This document shows positions 17,783 to 28,654 of a stretch of 64,000 bases of DNA, in pieces. Below the pieces are notes generated by a model. The model did no database searches, was not told the DNA's origin, and saw nothing but the letters and a program-made list of their open reading frames with translations. Both the position numbers and the translations under genes were made by a program. Source of the stretch: Janthinobacterium rivuli (GTDB lineage Bacteria > Pseudomonadota > Gammaproteobacteria > Burkholderiales > Burkholderiaceae_D); NCBI RefSeq assembly GCF_009208735.1, contig NZ_WFLJ01000022.1, positions 1-64,000 on the forward strand, given 5' to 3'. The number at the start of each line of letters is the position of its first letter. Within the stretch, counting starts at the first letter, position 1.

Positions 17783-20506
17783 TTACGAACCGAAGTGGTA
17801 ATTGAATTCGACCCATCCCTGGCGTCCCTGCGGGCTGAAACTGCCCACCGGGTAGTACGGCCAGCCGCCGCTGTCGTCGCGCTTGATCTTGTCGAATACG
17901 TTGTTGACGATCAGCGACAAGGTGGCGCGGTCGTTGATGCGGTAGACGGTGCTGATGTTGGCCAGCGCCGTCGGCGTCAGATAAGCCTTGCCGGCGGCGT
18001 TCGGGATCTTGCCGTAGCGGGTCACCAGCAAGGTGTTCGACCAGTCGCCCGCGCTCCAGTTGACGCTCAGGTTCAACTTGTCGGGCCAATCCATGTTGGT
18101 CAGCGATTTCGTCTCGTCGATCTCTTCGTCGCCCACGAACTGCTGCGACTTCTTGCTCAGCACCTTGGCATAGTTGGCCTTGAAGGCGAAGCGGCCATAG
18201 TCCGTCGTGCGCAGCAGATACTTCAGGCTGATGTCGACGCCGCTGGTGCTTTGTTTCGCCGCGTTGATCGGGTTGACGGTGATGGTCTTGATCTCGCCGG
18301 CGCGGTTCAGCGCATTGGCGGCGAAGCGCTCGACGCGGCCCAGGGTATCGACGCAGGTCGGCGAGTTGATGTCGGTCTTGCCCAGGCGGCAATCGGCTTC
18401 GTCGCGCAAGATCTTGTCGGCGCTCAGGTTCGTCACCAGGTCGTCGATCTTGATGTTCCAGTAGTCGACGGAGACATCGAAACTGGCACTCGGCGACCAG
18501 ACGGCACCGACGCCAAACGACTTGCCTTTTTCCGACTGCAGGTCCTTGCTGCCGTTCTGCACATAGTCGGCGCCCGGCGACTTGTTCGCGTAGTCGCAGT
18601 CCTCGATGGCCTGTCCGGCGGCGCCGCAGCGGTAGTAATCGGTGGTGCTGGAATAGTAGCCCGTGCCCCGCGCCTTGTAGATGTAGTTCATGTCCGGCGC
18701 GCGGAAGCTGGTGGCGTAGTTGGCGCGGAACAGCAGTTCGCGCGTCGGACGCAGTTCCAGCCCGCCGTTGTAAGTGAACTTGCCATCGCTGCGGCCGGCA
18801 AAGTTGTAGCGGTCATAGCGTCCGGCCAGGGTCCCCGTCAGCTTCTCGTGCAGCGGCAGGTTGACCTCGGCGCCCAGCGCGTAACGCGTGCGCGTGCCGG
18901 CCGTGATGTCGGACTTGGTGGCGACATTGAAATAGCCTTCGTTGAGGCGCGCATCGGGCACATTGCTGAAACCCTGCTTGCCCGCTTCGGCGATGGTGGC
19001 GATCTTTACCACGCCGGCCGGCAACTGGAACAAGTCGCCATTCGTGGCCAGGCTCAGGGTATTCGTCCAGGCCTTGTCGTCGCTGTCGGAATTGCCCGTG
19101 ATGCTGTCGAACTCGGCAGCGGTCAGGCGGCGCGACAGGCGGGCCGGATCCGGTGCGTAGATGGGCACGCCGCTCGCGTCCGTGCCCAGTTTCGGACCCA
19201 GGAAGAAGCTGTCGATGTTGGCCAGCGCGCGCGGCGTGTGGCTTTCGCTCTTGTACAGCGAGGCATTGTAGTTGGCTTCATACTGCCACGATGCCGTGCC
19301 GGGAATGCGCCCCTTGGCACCGAGCGAGATGGCCGTGGCCAGGTCATCCCACTTGCGGTTGTAGCGCGACACGCCGCCCATTTCCTCGGGCGAGATATAG
19401 CGCGTCCATGCCTCGTATTTGCCCGTGGTCTGGTTCTTGAAATAGCTGCTGCCCGTCGACGACGAGGTCCACGTCGGGCCGCGCGTGTTATTTTCCGTCG
19501 CGTTCTTACCAATCAGGAAATCGGCAAACAGCGTCGTTTCCGGCGACAGCTCGTAGTTGGCGCTGCCGAACACGTTCTGGCTGCGATTCTTGGTCTGCGT
19601 GGTCCAGTAGGTCGGGCCCACTTTCGGGCTGGCGCAATAACTGCCGTTCTTCGCCTGATACTTGATGACGCTGCCGCCGAACAGGTCGCCGAACTGGCTG
19701 CAGGTGTCGCCCAGGTCCTGGTAGGTGCCGGAGGTACTCGACTGCGGCACGCGGCGCGAGGCGATGTTGGTCGGCGTGCCAGAGCGGGTGGCCATGAAAT
19801 CGCGGTCCAGGCTGGACAGCGGATCGCGCTGGCTCAGCTCCACGCTGAACAGGGTATGCAGCTTGTCGAAATTGCCGCCGCCCGTCAGCTGCACACGCTG
19901 GTTGCCGCCGCCGCCGCGCGTGGTGCCGCCTGCCTTGACATTGATATCGAAGCCTTCCGTCTGTTTTTTCAGGATCACGTTGATCACGCCGGCGATCGCA
20001 TCGGAGCCGTAGATGGCGGAGGCGCCGCCGTTGAGGATCTCGATGCGGTCGACGATACTCGACGGGATGTTCGCCAGGTTGGTGAAGTTCACCGTGCCTT
20101 CATAGGCGACAGGAAAGTCGGCCAGGCGGCGGCCGTTGAGCAGGATCAAGGTGTGGTTCGGTCCCAGGCCGCGCAGGCTGATGGTATTGGCCGATGGCGT
20201 AAAGGTGTTGCCGAAGTCTTCGCCTTGCGTAAAACCGCTGTTCTGCACCTGGTTGCTCAGGGCGTCATATACGTTTTTATAGCCCTGCTTGGTGATCTCG
20301 TCGCCGGTCAAAATGGTGACCGGCGAGGGGCCTTCCAGGCTGGCGCGGGGAATGCGCGAACCCGTCACGATGACCGCGTGCGCGCTGGCCGCCGGCTGGC
20401 TATCGTCAGCCGGCGCGGCGGTTTGGGCCTGCGCCTGCGAGGTGATGCCGGCGACAAGGGCCAGCACGGCAACACTGAGCGGGGATAACTTGAACTGTAT
20501 AGACAT
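17783..20506 (-). CDS. TonB-dependent outer membrane receptor
   Basis: A 907-aa protein with signal peptide (SPLSVAVLALVAGITSQAQAQ). The plug domain begins with HAVIVTGSRIPRASLEGPSPV and contains the usual LRGLGPNHTLILLNGRRL and EILNGGASAIYGSDAIAGV blocks. The remainder is a long beta-barrel with a family C-terminus (GWVEFNYHFGS), although the last residue is Ser instead of the common Phe. No ligand can be assigned. Size and plug type fit receptors for peptides, oligosaccharides or siderophores; flanking exported peptidases (M14 and S41) make a peptide substrate possible. Start at 20506 fits the signal peptide. Confidence 0.93.
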   Translation of the reverse strand: MSIQFKLSPLSVAVLALVAGITSQAQAQTAAPADDSQPAASAHAVIVTGSRIPRASLEGPSPVTILTGDEITKQGYKNVYDALSNQVQNSGFTQGEDFGNTFTPSANTISLRGLGPNHTLILLNGRRLADFPVAYEGTVNFTNLANIPSSIVDRIEILNGGASAIYGSDAIAGVINVILKKQTEGFDINVKAGGTTRGGGGNQRVQLTGGGNFDKLHTLFSVELSQRDPLSSLDRDFMATRSGTPTNIASRRVPQSSTSGTYQDLGDTCSQFGDLFGGSVIKYQAKNGSYCASPKVGPTYWTTQTKNRSQNVFGSANYELSPETTLFADFLIGKNATENNTRGPTWTSSSTGSSYFKNQTTGKYEAWTRYISPEEMGGVSRYNRKWDDLATAISLGAKGRIPGTASWQYEANYNASLYKSESHTPRALANIDSFFLGPKLGTDASGVPIYAPDPARLSRRLTAAEFDSITGNSDSDDKAWTNTLSLATNGDLFQLPAGVVKIATIAEAGKQGFSNVPDARLNEGYFNVATKSDITAGTRTRYALGAEVNLPLHEKLTGTLAGRYDRYNFAGRSDGKFTYNGGLELRPTRELLFRANYATSFRAPDMNYIYKARGTGYYSSTTDYYRCGAAGQAIEDCDYANKSPGADYVQNGSKDLQSEKGKSFGVGAVWSPSASFDVSVDYWNIKIDDLVTNLSADKILRDEADCRLGKTDINSPTCVDTLGRVERFAANALNRAGEIKTITVNPINAAKQSTSGVDISLKYLLRTTDYGRFAFKANYAKVLSKKSQQFVGDEEIDETKSLTNMDWPDKLNLSVNWSAGDWSNTLLVTRYGKIPNAAGKAYLTPTALANISTVYRINDRATLSLIVNNVFDKIKRDDSGGWPYYPVGSFSPQGRQGWVEFNYHFGS

Positions 20507-20583
20507 ATTTTCGCTTCTCAAGGTGGGAGAAAGGGTGAAAGATATCAACATGTCAGTATTTACAAAACGAATACTTTCTTCTT

Positions 20584-20611
20584 ACTATATACCATTATTG
20601 TTATATGGAAA
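20584..20611 (-). promoter_or_regulatory. Probable promoter of the TonB-dependent receptor gene
   Basis: In an AT-rich island unlike the GC-rich surroundings, the minus strand reads TTTCCA (20606-20611), 16 bp, then TATAGT (20584-20589), about 78 bp before the receptor ATG. The whole gap 20507-20669 separates the receptor from the upstream S41 gene, suggesting independent transcription. Confidence 0.5.
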
Positions 20612-20669
20612 TATTTTAAAGAAGAAACTCTCGCCGTGCTCCGCGTCCCCAGGCAAGGACAACTCCCGC

Positions 20670-22166
20670 TTATGGTTTTCTGATGGCAATTTCCTTGTAG
20701 GCTGGCCGCAGCACGCGCAGGGCCGTCTCGGCCGGGTTCCCCACGGCACCGAGCAAGCGGGTCGCGCCCGTGGCCGGGCTGCAACTGCCCGTGCTGCGGT
20801 AGCGCAGCGCCGCCGCCAGCACGCCTTCGGCCGCGTCGCCCAGCGCATGCTGGTAATCGTCCGTCACGTCGCAGGTCGGCGCCATGCCGTCGGCAAAGTC
20901 GCCAAAGCCCTTGGCGTTGACACCCTGGAACTGCACCGCGAAATAGGTGGTGCCGCAATTCGGTGCAGGGTAAAAACCGTAGGGCTTGCCGCACGTCGTG
21001 CCGCCGATCAGGTTGACCTGCACGTCGACGCCACGCAAGCCGTTGATGATGGCTTCGCTGGCCGAGCAGGTATTGCCCGTTGTCAGCAAGGTCACGCGCT
21101 TGAGGCCCAGCGAGGGCAGCGGCGTGCCCTTGGGCAGCGGATTGGGCGCGGGAAAGCCCTGGCTTTGCGCATGGAAGGGCACGGGCGCTGCCTGCCGCGT
21201 CTTGTCATTGGCCAGCACCTGCTCGAAGACCTTGCCAGTCGTCGCCTGCGGGCCGGCAATCATGTACGCGAGTTCGCTGGCGACATCGAGGTAACCGCCG
21301 CCGTTGTAGCGCACGTCGAGCACCAGGTCGCTGATGCCGGCCGCCTGGAAGCGGCGCATGGTCTCGACCAGCTGGCGTTCGGCCACGTTGTTATGCGTGT
21401 TGAAGGTCAGATAGCCGACCTTGCCCGTGGGCGTGTCGATGATGCGCTCGTTTTGCACGGCGCTCGTATTGACTTCGATCGCCTGCAGGGTGGCGCTCAG
21501 CACCGTTCCGCCACGGCCAAATCCCAACGTGTGCGTGCCTTGCGCCTTGGGGAAGAGGGCTGCATTGATGGTCTGCACGCTGGCCGTGTCGGGCGCGTTG
21601 ACGAAATCGACGCCATCAACGGTTTGCAGCACGTCGCCGCGCCGCAAGCCCGCCAGGTCGGCCGGCGAGCCCGGCTCGACGATCGAGATCACCGCCGTGC
21701 GCGGCGGCGTGGTACGCGTCAGCGCCAGCAGCATGCCGTAGCCCAGTTCCACGCCATTGAGCGAGGCTTCCCATTCGGCCGTCGTATACGTGAAATGAAA
21801 CCGGTCCTTGGGTTGGCCGGACGCCGTCGTGGCCGTGGTTTTCAGCACGTCGAAATATGCCTTGGCCGTACTGAAGCTTTGCGGCTGGTAGGTGGTCGGC
21901 ACTTCGCGGTACCACAGATACGTTTCATCGATCCAGCTGCGCACCCACGTCTGTTCATCGAGCAAGGTGCCCGGCTTGTCGATGCCGCTGCCGCTGCGCG
22001 GCGCTTCGCAGCGGTTCGCCACCGTGGATGACGCGACCAGCGCCGTCGGCCCCGTCGGCGTCACGGGCGGGATGACGGCCGTGCTGTCGCCGCCGCCACC
22101 GCCACCGCAGGCACTCAGCAACAATACAAGAGGAACCGCCAAGGCGGAAAAGCGCAGGGAGGGCAT
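20670..22166 (-). CDS. S41-family peptidase, lipoprotein
   Basis: A 498-aa protein. The signal peptide ends in a lipobox LSAC (Cys20) followed by a Gly-rich linker, so it is a periplasm-facing lipoprotein. A PDZ-like segment lies at about 145-190 (SPADLAGLRRGDVLQTVDG). The C-terminal processing peptidase domain shows LVLDVRYNGGGYLDVASELAY and the active-site region NTCSASEAI, with the nucleophile Ser at 368-370. C-terminal proteases of this family process or degrade exported proteins. It is upstream of the TonB receptor on the same strand but separated by an AT-rich promoter-like gap. Confidence 0.88.
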   Translation of the reverse strand: MPSLRFSALAVPLVLLLSACGGGGGGDSTAVIPPVTPTGPTALVASSTVANRCEAPRSGSGIDKPGTLLDEQTWVRSWIDETYLWYREVPTTYQPQSFSTAKAYFDVLKTTATTASGQPKDRFHFTYTTAEWEASLNGVELGYGMLLALTRTTPPRTAVISIVEPGSPADLAGLRRGDVLQTVDGVDFVNAPDTASVQTINAALFPKAQGTHTLGFGRGGTVLSATLQAIEVNTSAVQNERIIDTPTGKVGYLTFNTHNNVAERQLVETMRRFQAAGISDLVLDVRYNGGGYLDVASELAYMIAGPQATTGKVFEQVLANDKTRQAAPVPFHAQSQGFPAPNPLPKGTPLPSLGLKRVTLLTTGNTCSASEAIINGLRGVDVQVNLIGGTTCGKPYGFYPAPNCGTTYFAVQFQGVNAKGFGDFADGMAPTCDVTDDYQHALGDAAEGVLAAALRYRSTGSCSPATGATRLLGAVGNPAETALRVLRPAYKEIAIRKP

Positions 22167-22237
22167 GGCAGACTTTCCGAAAAGAAATTATCGAAAAATT
22201 ATAAAGCGTTTTACAAACAGGCCTGGTTTTCTTTGAC

Positions 22238-22266
22238 AAAAAAAATGGCGCCCGCAGGCGCCATTG
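22238..22266 (-). terminator. Rho-independent terminator of the indolepyruvate oxidoreductase gene
   Basis: The minus strand reads AATGGCGCC-TGCG-GGCGCCATT followed by TTTTTTT, directly after the oxidoreductase stop codon (22289). Confidence 0.9.
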
Positions 22267-22288
22267 CTACAGCGTGGTAGTCACCCCA

Positions 22289-25200
22289 TCACGCCACGGT
22301 GGCCGCCACGGGCGCCGCCACGACGGGCGGCAGCGGTGTCGGCGCGTTGAAGGCGATCAGCAGACTGGCTTCCTTCTCTTTCGCCGCCTTCAAATGACGC
22401 TCCTTCACGTGGCCATAGCCACGGATGTCTTCGGGAATGCTGGCGATCGCCACGGCTTGCGCCAGCTTGGCCGTCGTCAGTTTCGGCAGCAAGCCGCCCA
22501 CCGTCGCGCGGTATTCGGCGATCAGTGCGCGCTCCATCTTGCGCTCGGCCGTATGGCCGAACACGTCGAAGGCCGTGCCGCGCAAGCCCTTGAACTTGGC
22601 CAGCACGCCGAACGCCTTCAGCATCCACGGGCCATATTCCTTCTTGATCAAATGGCCCTGGCCATCCGTTTTCGCCATGATCGGCGGCGCCAGGTGGAAC
22701 TTGAGCTTGATGTCGCCTTCGAACATGGCGGCGATCTTCGCCTGGAAGGCGCCGTCCGTGTACAGGCGCGCCACCTCGTATTCATCCTTGTAGGCCATCA
22801 GCTTGTAGAAGTAGCGGGCCACGGCTTCCGTCAGGCGCAGGTGCGGGCCATTCAGGGCGCTTTCGGCGGCGCGCACCTGGCCGACGAAGTCCAGGTACTG
22901 CTGCGCATACGCGCGGTCCTGGTAGGCCGTCAGCAGGGCCACGCGTTTTTCGATGATGTCGTCGAGCGTGTCGATGCGCTTGAATTCCACCACTTTCGCC
23001 GGCGTCGTCATGCGCACCAGGCTGGCCGCATCGTGGGCGCCCGCGCGGCCCCAGTTGAAGGCCGCCTTGTTGAACGCCACCGAGACGTTGTTCAAATCGA
23101 TGGCCTTCATGATGGACGCTTCGCTCAATGGCACCTTGCCCTTTTGCCAGGCGTAGCCGAGCATGAACATGTTCGTGGCGATCGAGTCGCCCATCAGCGC
23201 CGTGGCGATCTGGCCCGCGTCGATGAAGTCCACGTGGTCGCTGCCGCAGGCCTTTTCGATTTCCATGCGCGCGGAAGCGCCGGGGAATTGCCAGTCCGGG
23301 TTTTTCACGAAGGCGGCCGTCGACGAGCTGGTCGAGTTGATCATGGCCCAGCTGCGGCCCTCCCCCATGCGCGACAGGGCGTCGCGGCTGGCCGTGACGA
23401 TCAGGTCGCAGCCGATCACGAGATCGGCCGCACCGGTGCCGACGCGCGTCGAGTGGATGTCTTCCTGATGATCCGCCAGGCGCACGTGCGACATCACGGG
23501 GCCGCCCTTCTGCGCCAGGCCGCTCATGTCCAGCACGGAACAGCCCTTGCCTTCCACATGCGCCGCCATGGCCAGGATCTGGCCGACGGTGACGACGCCC
23601 GTGCCGCCGATGCCGGTGACCAGGATGCCGAACGGCTCGGCCGTCGAGGGAATCTGCGGTGTCGGCAAGGCCGGCACGGCTGGCGCATCCTTGTCGGCGG
23701 CAGCCGCCTTCTTCGGCTTTTTCAAGCCGCCGCCTTCCACCGTCACGAAACTCGGGCAGAAACCCGTCGTGCACGAGAAGTCCTTGTTGCAGGACGACTG
23801 GTTGATCTGGCGCTTGCGCCCCAGTTCCGTTTCCAGCGGTTCCACCGACAGGCAGTTCGATTGCACGGAGCAGTCGCCGCAGCCTTCGCAGACGGCTTCG
23901 TTGATGACGGCGCGCTTGGCCGGGTCCGGGTATTCATTGCGTTTCCGGCGGCGGCGTTTTTCCGAAGCACAGGTCTGATCGTAGATCATGGCCGACACGC
24001 CGGGCATGTCGCGCAGTTCGCGCTGCACGTCCATCAGTTCCGAACGGTGGCGCACGGTGACGCCTTCCGCCCAGGCGTAGTCGGCAGGGTATTTTTCCGG
24101 TTCGTCCGTGACGACGATGATGGGACCGACGCCTTCGGCGGCGATCTGGCGCGAAATGATGGCCGGAGACAGGGGGCCGTCGAATTCCTGGCCGCCCGTC
24201 ATGGCCACCGCATCGTTGAACAGAATCTTGTAGGTGATGTTCACCTTGGCCGAGACGGCGGCGCGGATGGCCAGGATGCCCGAGTGGAAATACGTGCCGT
24301 CACCGAGGTTGGTAAACACGTGCTTTTCATTCGTGAACGGCGCCTGCCCCACCCAGGTGACGCCTTCGGCGCCCATGTGGGTAAACGTCGAGGTCTCCCT
24401 GTCCATCCACAGCACCATGTAGTGGCAGCCGATGCCGGCCAGCGCGCGCGAGCCTTCCGGCACCTTGGTCGAGGTATTGTGCGGGCAGCCGGAGCAGAAG
24501 AACGGCGTGCGGTCCTTTTGCGGATCGGGTTTCACGCTGATCGCCTTGAGCACATTCTCTTTGGCTTCCAGGTAGGCGATGCGTTCCTTCACGCGCTGCT
24601 CCACCGGGTGGCCCGCGTAGTAGCGCGAGATGCGGCTGGCAATGGCCCGCGCGATCATGGCCGGGTTCAGCTCATACGTGGCCGGAAGCAGCCAGTCGCC
24701 GTGACCGGTGCCCTTCTGGTTGCTCCATTCGCCCGTGTCGTCGAACTTGCCGACCACGCGCGGACGCTCGCCGTCCTTGAGGTTGTACAGTTCTTCCTTC
24801 AGCGCGTATTCGAGAATCTGGCGCTTTTCTTCCACCACGAGGATTTCGTCGAGGCCCTTGGCGAATTCGTGCACGCCGTCCGCTTCCAGCGGCCATGTCA
24901 TGCCGATCTTGTACAGGCGGATGCCGATGTCGGACGCCGTCTGTTCGTCGATGCCGAGATCGGCCAGCGCCTGGCGCGTGTCCAGGTAGGATTTGCCGGC
25001 CGTGATGATGCCGATGCGCGCCTTCGGGCTGTCCCAGATGATCTTATTGAGCTTGTTGGCACGCGCATACGCCAGCGCCGCATACCATTTGTAGCTGTTC
25101 ATGCGCACTTCTTGTTCCAGCACCGTGTCGGGCCAGCGGATGTTCAAGCCACCGGCCGGCATCTCGAAATCCGTCGGCAGGGTGATCTGCACGCGGTCCG

Positions 25201-25885
25201 GGTCGAAATCGACGGCGGCGCCGGACTCGATGATATCGGTCACGCATTTCATCGACACCCATAGCCCCGTGTAGCGGCTCATGGCCCAGGCGTGCAAGCC
25301 GTAGTCGATGTACTCCTGCACCGATGACGGGTACAGCACGGGGATGCCGCAGGCGTTCAGGATATGGTCGGACTGGTGCGCCGTGGACGAGGATTTCGCC
25401 GCATGGTCGTCGCCGGCCAGCACCAGCACGCCGCCATGCTTGGCGGAGCCGGCGTTATTGGCGTGTTTGAAGACGTCGCCGCAGCGGTCCACGCCGGGGC
25501 CCTTGCCGTACCACATGCCGAACACGCCGTCGTATTTCGCGTCTTCGAACAGATTCGTTTGCTGCGTGCCCCAGACGGCCGTGGCGGCCAGGTCTTCGTT
25601 CAGGCCCGGGTGGAATTTGACGTGGTGTTCATCGAGGTATTTCTTGGCCTTGATCGCCGTCATGTCGACGGACGTCACAGGCGAACCGCGGTAACCGGTG
25701 ATATAGCCGGCCGTATTCAGGCCCGCCTTCAAATCGCGCTCGCGCTGCAGCATGGGCAGGCGGATCAGCGCTTGCGTGCCCGTCATGAAGGCGCGGCCGC
25801 GCTCCAGCGTGTATTTGTCGTTCAGGGAAATTTCGGACGCGTGCGCGCCCGGCTCAAGACTCGAGCCCTTGATTGGTGCATTCAT
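22289..25885 (-). CDS. Indolepyruvate ferredoxin oxidoreductase family protein (fused subunits)
   Basis: A 1198-aa fused 2-oxoacid:ferredoxin oxidoreductase. The N-terminal half contains the pyrimidine-binding fold (GYRGSPVTSVD near 68) and the TPP-binding half with CSGCPHNTSTKVPEGS. A Cys-rich iron-sulfur region follows (CEGCGDCSVQSNC, then CNKDFSCTTGFCP), then the gamma/beta-type domain with ILVTGIGGTGVVTVGQILA and SGLAQKGGPV. It oxidatively decarboxylates aryl pyruvates, made by transamination of aromatic amino acids, to acyl-CoA with ferredoxin reduction. The ATG has a GGAG 8 bases upstream. It lies downstream of hppD on the same strand across a 196-bp gap, consistent with aromatic amino acid catabolism. 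Confidence 0.92.
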   Translation of the reverse strand: MNAPIKGSSLEPGAHASEISLNDKYTLERGRAFMTGTQALIRLPMLQRERDLKAGLNTAGYITGYRGSPVTSVDMTAIKAKKYLDEHHVKFHPGLNEDLAATAVWGTQQTNLFEDAKYDGVFGMWYGKGPGVDRCGDVFKHANNAGSAKHGGVLVLAGDDHAAKSSSTAHQSDHILNACGIPVLYPSSVQEYIDYGLHAWAMSRYTGLWVSMKCVTDIIESGAAVDFDPDRVQITLPTDFEMPAGGLNIRWPDTVLEQEVRMNSYKWYAALAYARANKLNKIIWDSPKARIGIITAGKSYLDTRQALADLGIDEQTASDIGIRLYKIGMTWPLEADGVHEFAKGLDEILVVEEKRQILEYALKEELYNLKDGERPRVVGKFDDTGEWSNQKGTGHGDWLLPATYELNPAMIARAIASRISRYYAGHPVEQRVKERIAYLEAKENVLKAISVKPDPQKDRTPFFCSGCPHNTSTKVPEGSRALAGIGCHYMVLWMDRETSTFTHMGAEGVTWVGQAPFTNEKHVFTNLGDGTYFHSGILAIRAAVSAKVNITYKILFNDAVAMTGGQEFDGPLSPAIISRQIAAEGVGPIIVVTDEPEKYPADYAWAEGVTVRHRSELMDVQRELRDMPGVSAMIYDQTCASEKRRRRKRNEYPDPAKRAVINEAVCEGCGDCSVQSNCLSVEPLETELGRKRQINQSSCNKDFSCTTGFCPSFVTVEGGGLKKPKKAAAADKDAPAVPALPTPQIPSTAEPFGILVTGIGGTGVVTVGQILAMAAHVEGKGCSVLDMSGLAQKGGPVMSHVRLADHQEDIHSTRVGTGAADLVIGCDLIVTASRDALSRMGEGRSWAMINSTSSSTAAFVKNPDWQFPGASARMEIEKACGSDHVDFIDAGQIATALMGDSIATNMFMLGYAWQKGKVPLSEASIMKAIDLNNVSVAFNKAAFNWGRAGAHDAASLVRMTTPAKVVEFKRIDTLDDIIEKRVALLTAYQDRAYAQQYLDFVGQVRAAESALNGPHLRLTEAVARYFYKLMAYKDEYEVARLYTDGAFQAKIAAMFEGDIKLKFHLAPPIMAKTDGQGHLIKKEYGPWMLKAFGVLAKFKGLRGTAFDVFGHTAERKMERALIAEYRATVGGLLPKLTTAKLAQAVAIASIPEDIRGYGHVKERHLKAAKEKEASLLIAFNAPTPLPPVVAAPVAATVA

Positions 25886-26081
25886 TACTTGTCTCCATTA
25901 TTCTCTGTGCTACGCGTGCAAAGTCGGTTGAACTCACACGTACCAGCTGTGCCTTGTGGACCATGCCGGTGCGGAAAAATGACTTGTTTGTCGTAGACTA
26001 CCACAGGAATGCGCGCAGTTCTTTGCTGCGCTGCACTCCCGGGCGGGTACCATTTTCACTACTATTTGCTACAGAGCAACT

Positions 26082-27209
<1,128 letters not shown>

Positions 27210-27294
27210 GATGTCTCCTCCAAGAAGTAGCGCACAGTATAGGCGTGGGTCACGGGCATTAAATGCCAAAGATCTCCCGAACAATCATGATTTG

Positions 27295-27309
27295 CGCAAT
27301 AATATTGCG
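27295..27309. promoter_or_regulatory. 15-bp palindrome between hppD and the Lrp-type gene (likely operator)
   Basis: CGCAATAATATTGCG is a perfect dyad with a central A. It lies 26 bp before the regulator ATG and about 55-70 bp upstream of the hppD -10. Lrp/AsnC proteins bind such AT-centred dyads and often sit beside their target genes, so autoregulation plus hppD control is likely. This is inferred from position and symmetry. Confidence 0.65.
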
Positions 27310-27334
27310 TGAAACAAGAACCACCGGAGGAAGC

Positions 27335-27859
27335 ATGAGCAAAATTACGCTGGATAAAACGGATCGCAAGATCCTCTCCGTCCTGCAGGCCGATGGCCGC
27401 CTGTCGAATCAGGACGTGGCCGAGCAGGTCAGCCTGTCGCCGTCGCCATGCTTGCGCCGCGTCAAACGGCTGGAGGAAGCGGGCGTGATCCGCCAGTACG
27501 TGGCCCTGCTGGACCCGGAAAAGATCGGCCTGGGCTTGCTCGCCTACGTGAACGTGCGGCTGGAAAAGCACAGCGACGCCACCGCCCACAGCACGGCACG
27601 CGTGCTGGCGCCCAACCTGGTGACGAATACCTCGCCGCGCGCCGATTTTGCCGTGGCCGTGGCGCAATGGCCGGAAGTGGTGGCCTGCTATGCGATGACG
27701 GGCGAAATGGATTATCTGTTGCGCGTGCACGTGGAAGACATGGAGCACTTTTCGCGCTTCATGATGGCGACCCTGCTGCGCCACCCGGCCGTGCTGGACG
27801 TCAAATCGAGCTTCGCCTTGCAGCGCATCAAGGATACGACGGCCCTGCCGCTGCTGTAA
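27335..27859 (+). CDS. Lrp/AsnC family transcriptional regulator
   Basis: A 174-aa regulator. The N-terminal winged helix shows LDKTDRKILSVLQADGRLSN and SLSPSPCLRRVKRLEEAGVI, and the C-terminal RAM/ligand domain contains VVACYAMTGEMDYLLRVHVEDM. A GGAGG ribosome site lies 5 bases before the chosen ATG. It is divergent from hppD with 125 bp between, holding a perfect 15-bp dyad, so aromatic amino acids are a plausible ligand. Its stop codon directly abuts the convergent GNAT gene. Confidence 0.92.
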   Translation: MSKITLDKTDRKILSVLQADGRLSNQDVAEQVSLSPSPCLRRVKRLEEAGVIRQYVALLDPEKIGLGLLAYVNVRLEKHSDATAHSTARVLAPNLVTNTSPRADFAVAVAQWPEVVACYAMTGEMDYLLRVHVEDMEHFSRFMMATLLRHPAVLDVKSSFALQRIKDTTALPLL

Positions 27860-28567
27860 TTACTCCGCTGGCGGCGGTGGCGTGGGCTTTTTGCGTCCTG
27901 GCAAGCGCTCGAAGAGCTTGCTGGCGGCGCGCGCATTGGCCTTGAACGTGTAGTCGAACATGGCGAACTGTTCCTGCACGGCTTCCTGCAGCATGCTGCT
28001 CGGGTTCGGCGGCAATAGTTTCAGATAAGCATCAGCTTCGCCATAGTCGCGCTGGATTTCCATGCCCGCCTTCTTGGCGATATGCATCATCGTCTTGTTC
28101 GACGACAAACAATGCATGTACAGGGTATCGACATCGTTATTGCGGCAGTGAATCGCCGCCCGCTCGAACAGTTTCGACCCCACGCCCATGCCGCGCATGG
28201 ATTTCGATACGGATACGCCAAACTCGGCCACCTGCTCCTTGTCCGTGACGACGCTTTTCGCCGGCGATTTGTCCTTCGGCGCGAACGCCAGGTGCCCCAC
28301 GCCCACCAGCTTGAACAGGCTGTTGTAGACGCCGTAAATCATATCGCGCGAAAAATCCATCTTCTGCACGTACTGGGCCACCAGCTCATCGGGCAAGGCG
28401 CTGCCGAAGCGCAGCAAACGGTCGCTTTTCTCGAGCGACAGGAAATGCTTCATCATGCGGCGCCGGTCGCGCTCATGCAATTGCTTGACGAGCACGGTCG
28501 GGCGCCCGCCGCCGCTACGGCTGAGCCAGCGGCGAAACGGGTTTTGAAACAGCTTGGGTAAGGTCAC
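27860..28567 (-). CDS. GNAT-family N-acetyltransferase
   Basis: A 235-aa protein. The acetyl-CoA binding loop is seen in AEFGVSVSKSMRGMGVGSKLFERA (R/QxxGxG/A as RGMGVG), preceded by a strand GVGHLAF. An N-terminal stretch RDRRRMMKHFLSLEKSDRLLRFG resembles GNAT proteins fused to or derived from acyl-CoA synthetase-type acetyltransferases. The C-terminal ~50 residues are a Lys/Pro-rich extension. The acetylated substrate is unknown. It converges on the Lrp-type gene with no gap and follows cca by 87 bp. Confidence 0.82.
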   Translation of the reverse strand: MTLPKLFQNPFRRWLSRSGGGRPTVLVKQLHERDRRRMMKHFLSLEKSDRLLRFGSALPDELVAQYVQKMDFSRDMIYGVYNSLFKLVGVGHLAFAPKDKSPAKSVVTDKEQVAEFGVSVSKSMRGMGVGSKLFERAAIHCRNNDVDTLYMHCLSSNKTMMHIAKKAGMEIQRDYGEADAYLKLLPPNPSSMLQEAVQEQFAMFDYTFKANARAASKLFERLPGRKKPTPPPPAE

Positions 28568-28654
28568 GACGACTCCTGGGGGCGGTGCTGCGGCGCGTCA
28601 GGCCGGAATTGTGCAGTGCAACATTATGGCGCCATTGTAGCCTATTCCCGCCAT

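Noticed and set aside
17795-20488. 897-codon plus-strand open frame opposite the TonB receptor
   Set aside because: No recognisable domain, and the minus strand encodes an intact signal peptide, plug and barrel.
22274-25264. 996-codon plus-strand open frame opposite the indolepyruvate oxidoreductase
   Set aside because: Composition of a shadow frame; the opposite strand shows complete TPP and Fe-S motifs.
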